Shown: one piece after another, positions 26,482 through 38,577 of the stretch | Position numbering within the stretch: the stretch's first letter is position 1 | Layout of the letters: the number at the start of each line of letters is the position of its first letter | Origin: Microbacterium aurantiacum | Lineage (GTDB): Bacteria > Actinomycetota > Actinomycetes > Actinomycetales > Microbacteriaceae | Reading direction: 5' to 3' | Length of the DNA stretch: 64,000 bases | NCBI RefSeq assembly: GCF_021654035.1 | Contig: NZ_JAJPDW010000005.1 | Coordinates: 124,001 to 188,000 of the forward strand | The notes under the pieces: model-generated | The model's input: only the letters and a program-made list of their open reading frames with translations | Database searches by the model: none | Told to the model about the DNA's origin: nothing | Program-made: the position numbers and the translations under genes

Positions 26482-27413
26482 CCGATCTCTCCCCAGCCGC
26501 CCTGCGCGGCGCCGTGGACCTCTCGTCCCTCCGCCAGGCCGCAGCGCGCCCCACCCCCGGAACGGGCGCAACCTCGGCATCCGCGTCGGCGCCGTCGCTC
26601 GTCTTCGACGCGACCGATGACACCTTCTCGCAGGTGCTCGAGCTCTCGCGAACCGTCCCCGTCGTCGTCGACCTCTGGGCGGAGTGGTGCGGGCCCTGCA
26701 AGCAGCTGAGCCCGGTCATCGAGAAGGTCGTCACGGAGCTCGACGGGCGCGTCGTCCTGGTGAAGGTCGACGTGGACGCCAATCCGCAGCTCGCGCAGGC
26801 GTTCCGCGCCCAGTCGATCCCGATGGTCGTCGGGCTCGTGGGCGGTCAGCCCGTCCCTCTGTTCACCGGAGCGGTTCCCGAGCAGCAGGTCCGCGAGGTG
26901 CTGGGCCAGCTTCTCCAGCTGGCTGCCCAGCACGGGGTGACCGGCACCGTTCCCCGCGAGGACGGCGACGGGGCGGAGACCGAGCCTGCGGAGGCCCCCC
27001 TTCCGCCGCTGCACGCCGAGGCCTTCGCGGCGATCGAGGAGGGCGACTACGCGCGGGCCATCGCCGCGTACGAGAAGGCGCTGGCGGAGAACCCTCGCGA
27101 CGCGGACGCTCAGGCCGGACTCGGGCAGGTGCGTCTGCTCGACCGAGTCCAGGGTGTCGACCTCGCGGAGGCGCGATCGGCGGCCGCGGCGAACCCCTCC
27201 GACGTTCCGTCGGCGTTGCTCGTGGCGGATCTGGATGTCACGGGTGGCCACGTCGATGACGCCTTCGAGCGTCTCCTCGATCTGATGGCGGCCCTTCCCG
27301 ATGCGGAACGCGGGCCGCTCCGCGAGCGTCTGCTGGAGTACTTCGGTCTGGTGGGCGACACCGACCCGCGCGTGCTCCGCGCCCGCGGACGGCTGGCGTC
27401 GCTGCTCTTCTGA
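26478..27413 (+). CDS. thioredoxin/TPR protein, YbbN (CnoX)-like
   Basis: 311 residues: a disordered N-terminus, a thioredoxin domain with active site CGPC (71-74), and C-terminal tetratricopeptide-like helices (about 165-311: FAAIEEGDYARAIAAYEKAL). YbbN/CnoX proteins act as redox-linked holdases. Starts with GTG overlapping the preceding stop (GTGA). The pairing with the exported membrane protein is notable but unexplained. Confidence 0.9.
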   Translation: MTDLSPAALRGAVDLSSLRQAAARPTPGTGATSASASAPSLVFDATDDTFSQVLELSRTVPVVVDLWAEWCGPCKQLSPVIEKVVTELDGRVVLVKVDVDANPQLAQAFRAQSIPMVVGLVGGQPVPLFTGAVPEQQVREVLGQLLQLAAQHGVTGTVPREDGDGAETEPAEAPLPPLHAEAFAAIEEGDYARAIAAYEKALAENPRDADAQAGLGQVRLLDRVQGVDLAEARSAAAANPSDVPSALLVADLDVTGGHVDDAFERLLDLMAALPDAERGPLRERLLEYFGLVGDTDPRVLRARGRLASLLF

Positions 27414-27442
27414 TCGCGGTCACCCGCCCCGCCCGAGGGGAG

Positions 27443-27479
27443 GCGGGGTGCTGCCGGACCATGTCCGGCAGCACCCCGC
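27443..27479. terminator. 17-bp perfect-stem bidirectional terminator
   Basis: Arms 27443-27459 and 27463-27479 are perfectly complementary with a 3-base loop (CAT). It sits in the middle of the convergent gap between the thioredoxin gene and glgB. Confidence 0.85.
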
Positions 27480-27485
27480 GTTCCC

Positions 27486-29645
27486 TCATTCCGCGAGGGT
27501 CGGGATGTGCGCCTCGCGACGGTGGCGCAGCCAGACCGCTCCCAACGGCGGAAGCGTCAGGTGCGCACGCCCTCCCTCACCGGCGTGCACGACGCCGAAG
27601 TTCCCCACGCCCGATCCACCGAAGTCGTCCGCGTCGCTGTTGAGGATCTCCTCCCACACACCCGGCTCCGGCAGATCGAGCTCGAAGCCGTGGACGGGGA
27701 CGCCGGAGAAGTTCGAGATCGACACCACCGTGTTGCCGTGCCAGTCGCGGCGCGCGAAGGAGATCACGTTGGGGTTCCAGCTCGGTGCACCGAGCCGGTG
27801 GAAGGCGGCGCCGTCGCTGTCGCGCGACCACAGCGCCGACTGATCCCGGTACACACGGTTGAGGCTGCCGACGAACCGCTGGAGTGCGGCGTGCGACGGC
27901 TGGTCCAACAGCCACCAGTCCAGAGAACGACCCTCGGACCATTCGGACATCTGCCCGAACTCCTGCCCCATGAACAGCAGCTGCTTACCGGGGTGAGACC
28001 ACATGTACGCGAGGAACACGCGGAGGTTGGCGAGCTTCTGCCAGTGGTCGCCCGGCATCCGTGTGAAGAGGCTGCCCTTTCCGTGGACGACCTCGTCGTG
28101 GCTGATGGGCAGGACGAAGTTCTCGCTGAAGGCGTACACGAAGGAGAAGGACAGCTCGCCCTCGTGATGCGAGCGGTACATCGGGTCACGCTTGATGTAC
28201 TGCAGCGTGTCGTTCATCCACCCCATGTTCCACTTGAACCCGAAACCGAGACCGCCGTGGTCGGTGGGCGCGGTCACACCGGGGAAGCTGGTGGACTCCT
28301 CCGCGATCATGACGATTCCCGGGTAGCGCTTGTAGGCGGTGGCGTTCACCTCCTGGAGGAAGGAGATCGCCTCCAGGTTCTCCCGACCACCGTGGACGTT
28401 CGGGACCCATTCGTCCGGCTCCCGCGAATAGTCGAGGTAGAGCATCGATGCCACCGCGTCGACTCGGAGTCCGTCGACGTGGAACTCCTCCATCCAGTAC
28501 AGGGCGTTGGCGACGAGGAAGTTCCGCACCTCCCGACGTCCGTAGTCGAAGATGTACGTCCCCCAGTCCTTGTGCTCGCCACGCCGCGGATCCGGGTGCT
28601 CGTACAACGCCTCGCCGTCGAACCTCGCCAGAGCGAACGAATCCTTCGGGAAGTGGCCGGGAACCCAGTCCATGATCACGCCGATCCCGGCCTGGTGGAG
28701 TCGGTCGATGAGGTACTTGAGGTCATCCGGGGTGCCGAACCGGCTGGTCGGGGAGTAGTAGCCGGTGACCTGGTAGCCCCAGGACCCTCCGAAGGGGTGT
28801 TCCGCGAGCGGCATGAACTCGACGTGGGTGAAACCCTGAGCGGTGACGTAGTCGATGAGGCTGTCGGCCGCCTCGCGGTAGGTGAGGCCGGGGCGCCACG
28901 AGCCGAAGTGGAGCTCGTACACGGACATGGGGGCGCTGAGCGGGGTGCTCCGCGCCCGTGCCTCGAGCCAGGCGGCGTCCTGCCACTCGTAGTCCGAATG
29001 CGTGACGACGGACGCGGTCGCCGGCGGGACCTCCGCCCAACGCGCCATCGGGTCGGCCTTGGTCACCCATTCGCCGTAGCGGGAGAGGATCTCGAACTTG
29101 TAGATGGCGCCGACGTCGAGCACCGGGATGAACAACTCCCACACACCGGTGGACCCCATCGAGCGCATCGCGTGGCCCTGGCCGTCCCAGCCGTTGAAGT
29201 CGCCGACGACGCGCACGGCCTGCGCGTTCGGTGCCCAGACGGCGAAAGCCGTGCCGGGGACGCCGTCCTGGGTGCGGACGTGAGCACCGAGCACCTTCCA
29301 CAGCTCCTCGTGCCGACCTTCCCCGATGAGATGGAGGTCGAGCTCGCCGACGGTGGGGGTGTACGCATAGGGGTCCGCGGCGACATGGACGGTGCCGCCG
29401 TCGTATGTCGCCTCGATCTCGTAGCCGCCGGGCGCGGCGGCTCGGCGCCCCTCCCAGATACCCCCGCGAACGTGGGCGAGCTCTACGCGCTCCCCGTCCG
29501 CGAAGACCGCCGTGACGGTCTTCGCGAGCGGGCGTCGGGCGCGCACCGCCCAACCCTCTGCTACCGGGTGCAGCCCGAGGACGGCATGCGGGTCGTGATG
29601 CGAGCCGGTGGCGACGGCATCCCAGACGTGGTCGTGATCGCTCAT
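27486..29645 (-). CDS. glgB: 1,4-alpha-glucan branching enzyme GlgB
   Basis: Adds alpha-1,6 branches to alpha-glucans. 719 residues: two N-terminal beta-sandwich modules (GlgB N1 and CBM48), a GH13 barrel with nucleophile Asp (GLRVDAVASML), acid Glu (IVMIAEESTS) and ISHDEVVHGKGS, and a C-terminal amylase domain. The ATG at 29645 has AAGGAGA six bases upstream and overlaps the glgE stop (ATGA), so it is coupled to glgE. Confidence 0.96.
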   Translation of the reverse strand: MSDHDHVWDAVATGSHHDPHAVLGLHPVAEGWAVRARRPLAKTVTAVFADGERVELAHVRGGIWEGRRAAAPGGYEIEATYDGGTVHVAADPYAYTPTVGELDLHLIGEGRHEELWKVLGAHVRTQDGVPGTAFAVWAPNAQAVRVVGDFNGWDGQGHAMRSMGSTGVWELFIPVLDVGAIYKFEILSRYGEWVTKADPMARWAEVPPATASVVTHSDYEWQDAAWLEARARSTPLSAPMSVYELHFGSWRPGLTYREAADSLIDYVTAQGFTHVEFMPLAEHPFGGSWGYQVTGYYSPTSRFGTPDDLKYLIDRLHQAGIGVIMDWVPGHFPKDSFALARFDGEALYEHPDPRRGEHKDWGTYIFDYGRREVRNFLVANALYWMEEFHVDGLRVDAVASMLYLDYSREPDEWVPNVHGGRENLEAISFLQEVNATAYKRYPGIVMIAEESTSFPGVTAPTDHGGLGFGFKWNMGWMNDTLQYIKRDPMYRSHHEGELSFSFVYAFSENFVLPISHDEVVHGKGSLFTRMPGDHWQKLANLRVFLAYMWSHPGKQLLFMGQEFGQMSEWSEGRSLDWWLLDQPSHAALQRFVGSLNRVYRDQSALWSRDSDGAAFHRLGAPSWNPNVISFARRDWHGNTVVSISNFSGVPVHGFELDLPEPGVWEEILNSDADDFGGSGVGNFGVVHAGEGGRAHLTLPPLGAVWLRHRREAHIPTLAE

Positions 29646-31726
29646 CGGGTCTCCTTGACGTGAAGGATGTGCACGGGCTCGGTGAAGGCGTCCAGACGGA
29701 CGAAGTTGTGGTCGGCCCACGTCCAGCGCGCACCGGAGAGGAGATCCTCCACCTCATAGGCGTCGCCCGCGGGGACACCCCACACGGTGGTATCCAGATG
29801 CACCATCGTCTCCCGGACGGAGTGCGGGTCGGTGTTCACCACCACGATGATCGTGTCGGAGTTCCCGTTCGGGGACAGATCGCCGTCGAGATGCTTGGAG
29901 TAGACCAGCACGGCGTCGTCATCGCTCCAGTGCACGCGGAGATTGCGGAGCTGGCCGAGCGCCGGGTGGGCCCGGCGGATGTCGTTCAGGCGCCCGAGGA
30001 ACGGCGCGAGGGAGTCGCCGCGTTCCACGGCGCCGTCCCAGTCGCGCACCTTGTACTCGTACTTCTCGTTGTCGATGTTCTCCTCGGAACCCGGTCGGGC
30101 CACGTTTTCATACAGCTCGTAGCCGGCGTAGACGCCGTACGTGGGAGCCGCGGTCGCGGCGATGGCCGCGCGGATGCGGTAGGCGGGACGACCGCCGAAC
30201 TGCAGGTATTCGGTGAGGATGTCCGGTGTGTTCACGAACAGGTTGGGTCGGAGGAAATCCGCCGTCTCCCGCGCCAACGACAGGAGGAACTCTTCGAGCT
30301 CGGCCTTGGTGTTCCGCCAGGTGAAGTACGTGTAGCTCTGCTGGAACCCGACCGACGCGAGGGACTGCAGCGGCGCGGGACGGGTGAACGCCTCGGCGAG
30401 GAACACGACGTCGGGATGCTCGGCGTTCACCGTCGCGATCAGCCATTCCCAGAACTGCAACGGCTTGGTGTGGGGGTTGTCCACGCGGAAGATCTTCACG
30501 CCCTGATCGATCCAGTGTCGGACGACGCGGAGCGCCTCCGCACGAATGCCCTCGGGATCGTTGTCGAAGTTGATCGGGTAGATGTCCTGGTACTTCTTCG
30601 GCGGGTTCTCGGCGTACGCGATGGATCCGTCCGGGAGCGTTGTGAACCACTCGGGGTGCTCGCGCACCCACGGGTGATCCGGCGCCGCCTGGAGAGCGAA
30701 GTCCAGAGCCACCTCGATCCCCGCGTCGCGTGCGGCCGTGACGAACGCGCGGAAGTCCTCCAGGGTTCCGAGGTCCGGATGCACGGTGTCGTGCCCACCC
30801 TCGTCCGAGCCGATCGCCCAGGGCGAGCCGGGGTCACCGGGCTGCGGGTCGAGGGTGTTGTTCCGGCCCTTCCGGTTCACGCGCCCGATCGGATGGATTG
30901 GCGGCAGGTAGAGCACGTCGAACCCCATGTCCGCGACGGCGGGAAGCCGCCGGATCGCGGTCTGGAACGTTCCGCTGCGGATCTGACCGCTCGCGAGGAC
31001 TTCTGCTCCCTCCGAGCGCGGGAAGAACTCGTACCACGCGCCGGAGCCGGCGCGCTCGCGCTCGACGAGGAGCTCGTGCTGCTCGCCGACGGTGTAGAGG
31101 GAGGCGAGGGGCCGAGCGTGCATCACCGCGGCCAGCTCGGGGTCGCGGACGACGGCGAGTGCACCGTTGCGGTCGACGGCGGCGTCCCGCAAGGAGGCCG
31201 CGGCCCGGACGAGCCGTGCGCGCTCGGCCTTCGCCCGGCCCTTCTGCGAACCGGCGCGTTCGAAGAGCAGAGCGCCCATCTCGCGCATGAGCTGCTCGTC
31301 GACGCCCGCCGCGATCTTGAGGTCGGCCGCGTGCTGCCAAGTGGCGAAGTCATCGGCGAACGACTCGAAACGGAACGTCCACGTCCCTTCCTGGACGAGC
31401 GCCACCTCGGTGCTCCAACGGTCGAAACCGTCGCCGAGAGCGCGGAGGCGGTGCAGAGACACGTCGCCGTCGGGCGCGGTCAGGCGCACCAGCACCCCGA
31501 TGCTGTCGTGTCCTTCCCGGAACGCCGTGACGGTGAAGGGGACGACCTCTCCGGCGAACGCCTTGGGTCGGAACGGCCCCCAGGGGACGGAGGGGTGGGG
31601 CTTCGCCAGCGGGATGCGGAGGCTCCGGGTGGCCTCGCCTCCGGCCTGGGGCGGGACGTCGAAGACGGGGAGCGAGCTTGCGCTTCGCCAGGGACGGGGA
31701 TGCGCGACGCGCGTTGTCGTAACCAC
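29642..31726 (-). CDS. glgE: alpha-1,4-glucan:maltose-1-phosphate maltosyltransferase GlgE
   Basis: Extends alpha-glucans with maltose from maltose-1-phosphate, made from trehalose by TreS and Mak (neither is in this window). 694 residues: N-terminal domain with FREGHDSIGVLV, a GH13 barrel with nucleophile Asp near residue 414 (IFRVDNPHTKP), acid Glu in VVFLAEAFTRP, and TDFLRPNLFVNTPDILTEYL. GTG start at 31726 follows TAGGTT by six bases (leaderless). Confidence 0.95.
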   Translation of the reverse strand: MVTTTRVAHPRPWRSASSLPVFDVPPQAGGEATRSLRIPLAKPHPSVPWGPFRPKAFAGEVVPFTVTAFREGHDSIGVLVRLTAPDGDVSLHRLRALGDGFDRWSTEVALVQEGTWTFRFESFADDFATWQHAADLKIAAGVDEQLMREMGALLFERAGSQKGRAKAERARLVRAAASLRDAAVDRNGALAVVRDPELAAVMHARPLASLYTVGEQHELLVERERAGSGAWYEFFPRSEGAEVLASGQIRSGTFQTAIRRLPAVADMGFDVLYLPPIHPIGRVNRKGRNNTLDPQPGDPGSPWAIGSDEGGHDTVHPDLGTLEDFRAFVTAARDAGIEVALDFALQAAPDHPWVREHPEWFTTLPDGSIAYAENPPKKYQDIYPINFDNDPEGIRAEALRVVRHWIDQGVKIFRVDNPHTKPLQFWEWLIATVNAEHPDVVFLAEAFTRPAPLQSLASVGFQQSYTYFTWRNTKAELEEFLLSLARETADFLRPNLFVNTPDILTEYLQFGGRPAYRIRAAIAATAAPTYGVYAGYELYENVARPGSEENIDNEKYEYKVRDWDGAVERGDSLAPFLGRLNDIRRAHPALGQLRNLRVHWSDDDAVLVYSKHLDGDLSPNGNSDTIIVVVNTDPHSVRETMVHLDTTVWGVPAGDAYEVEDLLSGARWTWADHNFVRLDAFTEPVHILHVKETR

Positions 31727-31732
31727 GCTCCG

Positions 31733-31738
31733 AACCTA
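31733..31738 (-). promoter_or_regulatory. -10 box TAGGTT, leaderless glgE
   Basis: On the minus strand TAGGTT, six bases, then the GTG of glgE. Located in the 50-base gap after glgX. Confidence 0.55.
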
Positions 31739-31776
31739 CATCGGCCCCGTCGGGGTCGACAGGCTCTTGCGGAGTG

Positions 31777-33864
31777 TCACTCGGCCCGGAACAATCTCAT
31801 CGCCGTCGGGGACAGCGACACCGTGTCCCCGGGGGCGCAGATCTCGACATCCGCCGAGGGGTGTTCATCGGCGCTCGACCACAACGGGATGTATCGGGAC
31901 ACGCCCTCGATCTCGGGCAGGGTCACGTCGATGGGCTCTTCGTTGCCGTGGATCATCAGCAGGATGCGGTTGAGGGCTTCCTCTTCGGGCGTGGAGGTTG
32001 CGACGTACTGCAGGGTCCGGTGCGCGGGATTCGTCCACTTCTCGTGCGACATGGTCCGGCCGTGTTCGTCGTACCACTCCATCACGGATGCCGACGGGGT
32101 GTGCTCGCCCGAGCGTGCGAACCGCCGCGGGCGCAGTGCCGGGTTCTCGCGACGCAGGCGCGTGAGCTCCCGCACATGGGCCGCGAGGTCCTCCTGCCAC
32201 GGGGCGTGGTCCCACGACAGCCAGGTGAGAGAGGAGTCGTGGCAGTAGGCGTTGTTGTTCCCGCGCTGCGTGCGGCCGAACTCGTCGCCCGCCGTGAGCA
32301 TGGGAACCCCCGCGGAGAAGAGCAGGGTGCCGAGGAGATTGCGCATCGCCCGGCGCCGCGTGGTGAGGATCCGCACGTCGTCCGTCGGCCCCTCCGCGCC
32401 GTGGTTGAAGGATCGGTTCGTGTCCGCCCCGTCGCGGTTCTGCTCTCCGTTGCCCAGGTTGTGTTTGACGTCGTAGGAGACGAGGTCCCGGAGCGTGAAG
32501 CCGTCGTGTGCCGTCACGAAGTTCACGCTCGCCAACGGTCCGCGCTCGGCCGTGAACGTGTTCGAGGACCCCGCCAGGCGGGTGGCGAATCCGCCGATGC
32601 CGACGGGCGCCGTCGACGCCCGGCGGGCGTAATCCACATCGCTCAGCCAGAAATTGCGCACGCGGTCGCGATACCGGTCGTTCCACTCGCTCCACCCGGG
32701 GCCGAAGTTCCCCGTCTGCCACCCTCCGAGACCGACGTCCCACGGTTCGGCGATCTTCTTGACGTCCCGGAGCGCATCGTCCTCGAGGATCGCCTGCAGG
32801 AGCGGATGCTCGGGGGTGAAGGTGTGGTCGCGGTCCCGCCCGAGCGTGACGGCGAGATCGAAACGGAAGCCGTCGACCTGCACATCGCGCGCCCAGTAGC
32901 GCAGCGAATCGAGGACGAGGCGGGCTGCGGCATCCGTGGACGTGTCGACGGCGTTCCCGCAACCGGTCACGTCGATGTACGCGCCGTCGGCGCCCTGCCG
33001 GTAGTACGCGCTGTTGTCGATCCCCCGCAGACTCGACCGCGGACCCCCGATGCCCTCCTCGGCGGTGTGGTTGTAGACCACGTCCAGGATCACCTCCAGG
33101 CCCGCTTCGTGCAGGAGGCGCACCATCCCCTTGAACTCCCGCAGCACCGCCTCCGGACCGGCCGCGCGACTCTCGGCGGTCGCGTACGGCGCGTGCGGAG
33201 TGAAGAAGTTCAGCGTGTTGTAGCCCCAGTAGTTCGTCAGGCCGTGCTGCAACAGGCGCAGCTCATTGCCGAAGGCGTGGACGGGCAGGAGCTGCACGGC
33301 CGTGACCCCGAGGGAATGGAGATGCTCGATCATCGCCGGATGGGCGAGTCCTGCGTATGTCCCGTGCAGGGCCGGAGGAATGGCCGGATGCCGCTTGGTC
33401 AGGCCCTTCACGTGCGCCTCGTAGATCACGGTCCTATCCAGCGGTGTGGCGGGCTTGGTGACCCCGCCCCAGTCGAAATGCCCCTGCACGGCCACCGAAC
33501 GCCACTCGCCGATGCCGTTGTCGATCACCCCGCGCGAGTAAGGCTCCACGAGCAGGGTGTTCCGGTTGAACGTGTTCCGCGGGCCCTGGGGGCCGTCCAC
33601 GCGGACGGCGTAGCGGGTACCCGGACGGAGCAGCTCCGAATCGACCGACCAGACGCCGCCGCCGACGGCGGACATCGGCCGCGCGTCCACGATCCAGTCC
33701 GCGTCGACGTCGTCGAACACGACGAGCTCCACCGCCTCGGCCGCCGAGGACCAGACGCGGAGGGTGCCGCCGCTCTCGCCGAGTTGCAGACCGAGATCGT
33801 CGAGATCCGCGGCCAGGAGACCGGATGCGGGGGAGGCCGCTTCGGAGAGCGAGGTGCCGAGCAT
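31777..33864 (-). CDS. glgX: glycogen debranching enzyme GlgX
   Basis: Hydrolyses alpha-1,6 branches of limit dextrins. 695 residues: N-terminal CBM48 domain, GH13 barrel with VILDVVYNHTAE, nucleophile Asp in VDGFRFDLAV, acid Glu in KKIAEPWDVG, and FVTAHDGFTLRDLV; NNNAYCHDSSL is typical of the GlgX/TreX group. Start ATG 33864 follows TACTGT by seven bases; ten more residues upstream are possible but unlikely. Heads the glucan cluster on the minus strand. Confidence 0.94.
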   Translation of the reverse strand: MLGTSLSEAASPASGLLAADLDDLGLQLGESGGTLRVWSSAAEAVELVVFDDVDADWIVDARPMSAVGGGVWSVDSELLRPGTRYAVRVDGPQGPRNTFNRNTLLVEPYSRGVIDNGIGEWRSVAVQGHFDWGGVTKPATPLDRTVIYEAHVKGLTKRHPAIPPALHGTYAGLAHPAMIEHLHSLGVTAVQLLPVHAFGNELRLLQHGLTNYWGYNTLNFFTPHAPYATAESRAAGPEAVLREFKGMVRLLHEAGLEVILDVVYNHTAEEGIGGPRSSLRGIDNSAYYRQGADGAYIDVTGCGNAVDTSTDAAARLVLDSLRYWARDVQVDGFRFDLAVTLGRDRDHTFTPEHPLLQAILEDDALRDVKKIAEPWDVGLGGWQTGNFGPGWSEWNDRYRDRVRNFWLSDVDYARRASTAPVGIGGFATRLAGSSNTFTAERGPLASVNFVTAHDGFTLRDLVSYDVKHNLGNGEQNRDGADTNRSFNHGAEGPTDDVRILTTRRRAMRNLLGTLLFSAGVPMLTAGDEFGRTQRGNNNAYCHDSSLTWLSWDHAPWQEDLAAHVRELTRLRRENPALRPRRFARSGEHTPSASVMEWYDEHGRTMSHEKWTNPAHRTLQYVATSTPEEEALNRILLMIHGNEEPIDVTLPEIEGVSRYIPLWSSADEHPSADVEICAPGDTVSLSPTAMRLFRAE

Positions 33865-33871
33865 GCGATCT

Positions 33872-33877
33872 ACAGTA
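33872..33877 (-). promoter_or_regulatory. -10 box TACTGT, leaderless glgX
   Basis: On the minus strand TACTGT, seven bases, then the ATG of glgX. Confidence 0.5.
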
Positions 33878-33923
33878 GTAACGCGCGGGAGCACCCGGTG
33901 GCTGCGGCGCAGACGAGGGAGGA

Positions 33924-35111
33924 ATGACCGTCTATTTGGATCACGCGGCGGCCACTCCGTTGAGGCCCGAGGCGCGCGACGCGTGGCTCGACGCGCTGAC
34001 CTCGGCAGGAAACGCCTCGTCCGTGCATTCCCACGGCCAGGCCGCCCGGAGGATCCTCGAAGAAGCGCGTGAGGCGCTGGCAGGGGCGGTCGGCTGCGAA
34101 CCGGTGGAGGTCGTCTTCACCTCGGGCGGCACCGAGTCCGTCAATCTCGCGCTGAAGGGTCTGTGGGGAGCCCGTCGCCCCCGCGCCGCGGCGATCGTGC
34201 TCCCGGACGGCGAGCATCATGCGACGCTCGACGCCGTCTCCCATCTCGCTGAGCGGGACGGCGCCGAGGTGCGACCCGTGCCCCTCGACGTCGAGGGAGG
34301 CATCCGCATCTCCGCCTTCTCCGACGCGCTGGACGGCGCAGCGCTGGCCACCGCCTTGATGGCCGGCAACGAGACCGGGACGATCAACGACGTCGCGACG
34401 ATCGCCGCCGCCGCCGGGGATCGCGGCGTGCCCCTCCACATCGATGCGATCGCCGCCTTCGGGCATATCGACGTCGACTTCCGGCGGCTGCGCGGTGACG
34501 CGGCCGCGGGCGTGGGCCTCTGCGCTCTCAGCGTCTCCGCACACAAGGTCGGCGGCCCCGCCGGGACGGGCGCGCTGGTGGTGTCGCGGACCGCGACGCT
34601 CACCCCGCTCCTCCACGGGGGCGGTCACCAGCGCCGCCTCCGTGCCGGTTCGCAGGACGTCGCCGGTGCCGCCGCCTTCGCCGCCGCTGCGACCGCCGCC
34701 GTCTCCGACCTCGCCGCCGAGGCCGATCGCCTCACCCTTCTGCGCGATGAGCTGATCCGCGGGGTGCTCGCCGCCGTTCCGGATGCCCGGCTCCTCGGCT
34801 CTCGGGAACGACGACTGCCCGGGAACGTCCACATCCATATCCCCGACGCCGCCGGTGAGACCCTCCTGTTCCTCCTCGATCAGCGGGGCGTCTCGGTGTC
34901 CACCGGGTCCGCCTGCCAGGCGGGCGTGACCGAACCGTCGCACGTCGTCCTCGCCCTCGGTGAGGACGAGCGGGTCGCCGGGGAGGTCCTCCGCATGACC
35001 CTCGGGCACACCAGCACCGCGGCCGACGTCGCCGCCGTCCTGGCCGCACTGCCCGATGCCGTCGCCCGCGCCCGCGCCGCATCCGGGAGACGTCGAGGAA
35101 CACGCTCGTAG
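33924..35111 (+). CDS. cysteine desulfurase (NifS/IscS family)
   Basis: PLP enzyme that mobilises sulfur from cysteine; beside mnmA it probably supplies tRNA thiolation. 395 residues with the PLP Lys208 (SAHKVGG), Asp174, His98 (GEHHATLDA) and active Cys331 (STGSACQAG). The residue three after Asp174, a PLP-binding Gln in most relatives, is Ala177 (HIDAIAAFG). ATG preceded by GGGAGGA. Not part of a suf or isc operon. Confidence 0.92.
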   Translation: MTVYLDHAAATPLRPEARDAWLDALTSAGNASSVHSHGQAARRILEEAREALAGAVGCEPVEVVFTSGGTESVNLALKGLWGARRPRAAAIVLPDGEHHATLDAVSHLAERDGAEVRPVPLDVEGGIRISAFSDALDGAALATALMAGNETGTINDVATIAAAAGDRGVPLHIDAIAAFGHIDVDFRRLRGDAAAGVGLCALSVSAHKVGGPAGTGALVVSRTATLTPLLHGGGHQRRLRAGSQDVAGAAAFAAAATAAVSDLAAEADRLTLLRDELIRGVLAAVPDARLLGSRERRLPGNVHIHIPDAAGETLLFLLDQRGVSVSTGSACQAGVTEPSHVVLALGEDERVAGEVLRMTLGHTSTAADVAAVLAALPDAVARARAASGRRRGTRS

Positions 35112-35114
35112 ACT
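35109..35114 (+). promoter_or_regulatory. -10 box TAGACT, leaderless mnmA
   Basis: TAGACT, six bases (GAACCG), then ATG 35121. It overlaps the stop of the desulfurase gene (TAG at 35109-35111). Confidence 0.65.
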
Positions 35115-35120
35115 GAACCG

Positions 35121-36212
35121 ATGCGAATCCTTGCGGCCATGAGCGGAGGCGTGGACTCGGCTGTGGCCGCCGCCCGCGCAGTGGATGCCGGGCACGACGT
35201 CGTCGGGGTGCATCTCGCCCTGTCCCGCGCCGGTGGCACGCTGCGCACGGGCAGCCGCGGGTGCTGCACGATCGAGGATGCGATGGACGCTCGGCGCGTC
35301 GCCGATCTCCTCGGCATCCCCTTCTACGTCTGGGACTTCTCGGAACGCTTCCGTGACGACGTCATCGACGACTTCATCTCCGAGTACCGTGCCGGCCGCA
35401 CTCCGAACCCCTGCATGCGGTGCAACGAGAAGATCAAGTTCGCCGCGCTGCTCGAGCGTGCACTCGAGCTCGGCTTCGACGCGGTGTGCACCGGCCACTA
35501 CGCCGTCGTCCACGACGGGCCCCGGGGCTGGGAGCTGCATCGGGCGTCGGACGCCGCGAAGGACCAGTCCTACGTCCTCGGCGTCCTCACGCAGGAACAG
35601 CTGGCCCACACGATGTTCCCGTTGGGGACGACGCCGTCGAAGGAGATCGTCCGCGCCGAGGCGGAGGCGCGCGGGCTCCGTGTCGCGCGCAAGCCCGACA
35701 GCCACGACATCTGCTTCATCCCCGACGGAGACACCCGCGGCTGGCTCGCCGAGAAGGTCGGGACGGCACCGGGACCGATCCTCGATTCCGACGGCGTCGA
35801 GGTGGGGCGACACGACGGCGCGCACGCGTACACCGTCGGCCAGCGGAGAGGTCTCGCTCTGGGCACTCCCGCCCCCGACGGCAAGCCTCGATTCGTCCTC
35901 GAGGTGCGGCCGGTCACGAACACCGTGGTCGTGGGCCCGAAGGAGGCGCTCGCGATCTCGGAGATCGCCGGCGCGCGACTGTCGTGGGCGGGCCCCGCTC
36001 CGGAGGACGCGGCCTTCGCCTGCGACGTGCAGATCCGCGCGCACGCGGACCCCGTCCCCGCCCACGCCGAGTGGGGACCCGACGGACTCCGGGTGACGCC
36101 GGCGGAGCCCTTCTCCGGCGTGGCGCCGGGTCAGACAGCGGTGCTGTACGACGGGACCCGGGTGATCGGGCAGTTCACGATCGATCGGACCGCATCGGCC
36201 GTCCCCGCATGA
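35121..36212 (+). CDS. mnmA: tRNA-specific 2-thiouridylase MnmA
   Basis: Adds sulfur to U34 of Lys, Glu and Gln tRNAs. 363 residues: PP-loop SGGVDSAV (8-15), catalytic Cys101 ([12 protein letters not shown]) and Cys198 ([11 protein letters not shown]), which form the relay disulfide, and a C-terminal beta-barrel. The start follows TAGACT by six bases. Upstream cysteine desulfurase is the likely sulfur donor. Confidence 0.96.
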   Translation: MRILAAMSGGVDSAVAAARAVDAGHDVVGVHLALSRAGGTLRTGSRGCCTIEDAMDARRVADLLGIPFYVWDFSERFRDDVIDDFISEYRAGRTPNPCMRCNEKIKFAALLERALELGFDAVCTGHYAVVHDGPRGWELHRASDAAKDQSYVLGVLTQEQLAHTMFPLGTTPSKEIVRAEAEARGLRVARKPDSHDICFIPDGDTRGWLAEKVGTAPGPILDSDGVEVGRHDGAHAYTVGQRRGLALGTPAPDGKPRFVLEVRPVTNTVVVGPKEALAISEIAGARLSWAGPAPEDAAFACDVQIRAHADPVPAHAEWGPDGLRVTPAEPFSGVAPGQTAVLYDGTRVIGQFTIDRTASAVPA

Positions 36213-36234
36213 GTCCCGTGTCGGAGCTCCTCTC

Positions 36235-38556
<2,322 letters not shown>

Positions 38557-38577
38557 GCTGCCCGGGTCGCCTCCTCC

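Noticed and set aside
27507..32248. Two long plus-strand frames (about 720 and 860 codons) opposite glgB, glgE and glgX
   Set aside because: Shadow frames; the minus strand carries complete GH13 catalytic motifs.
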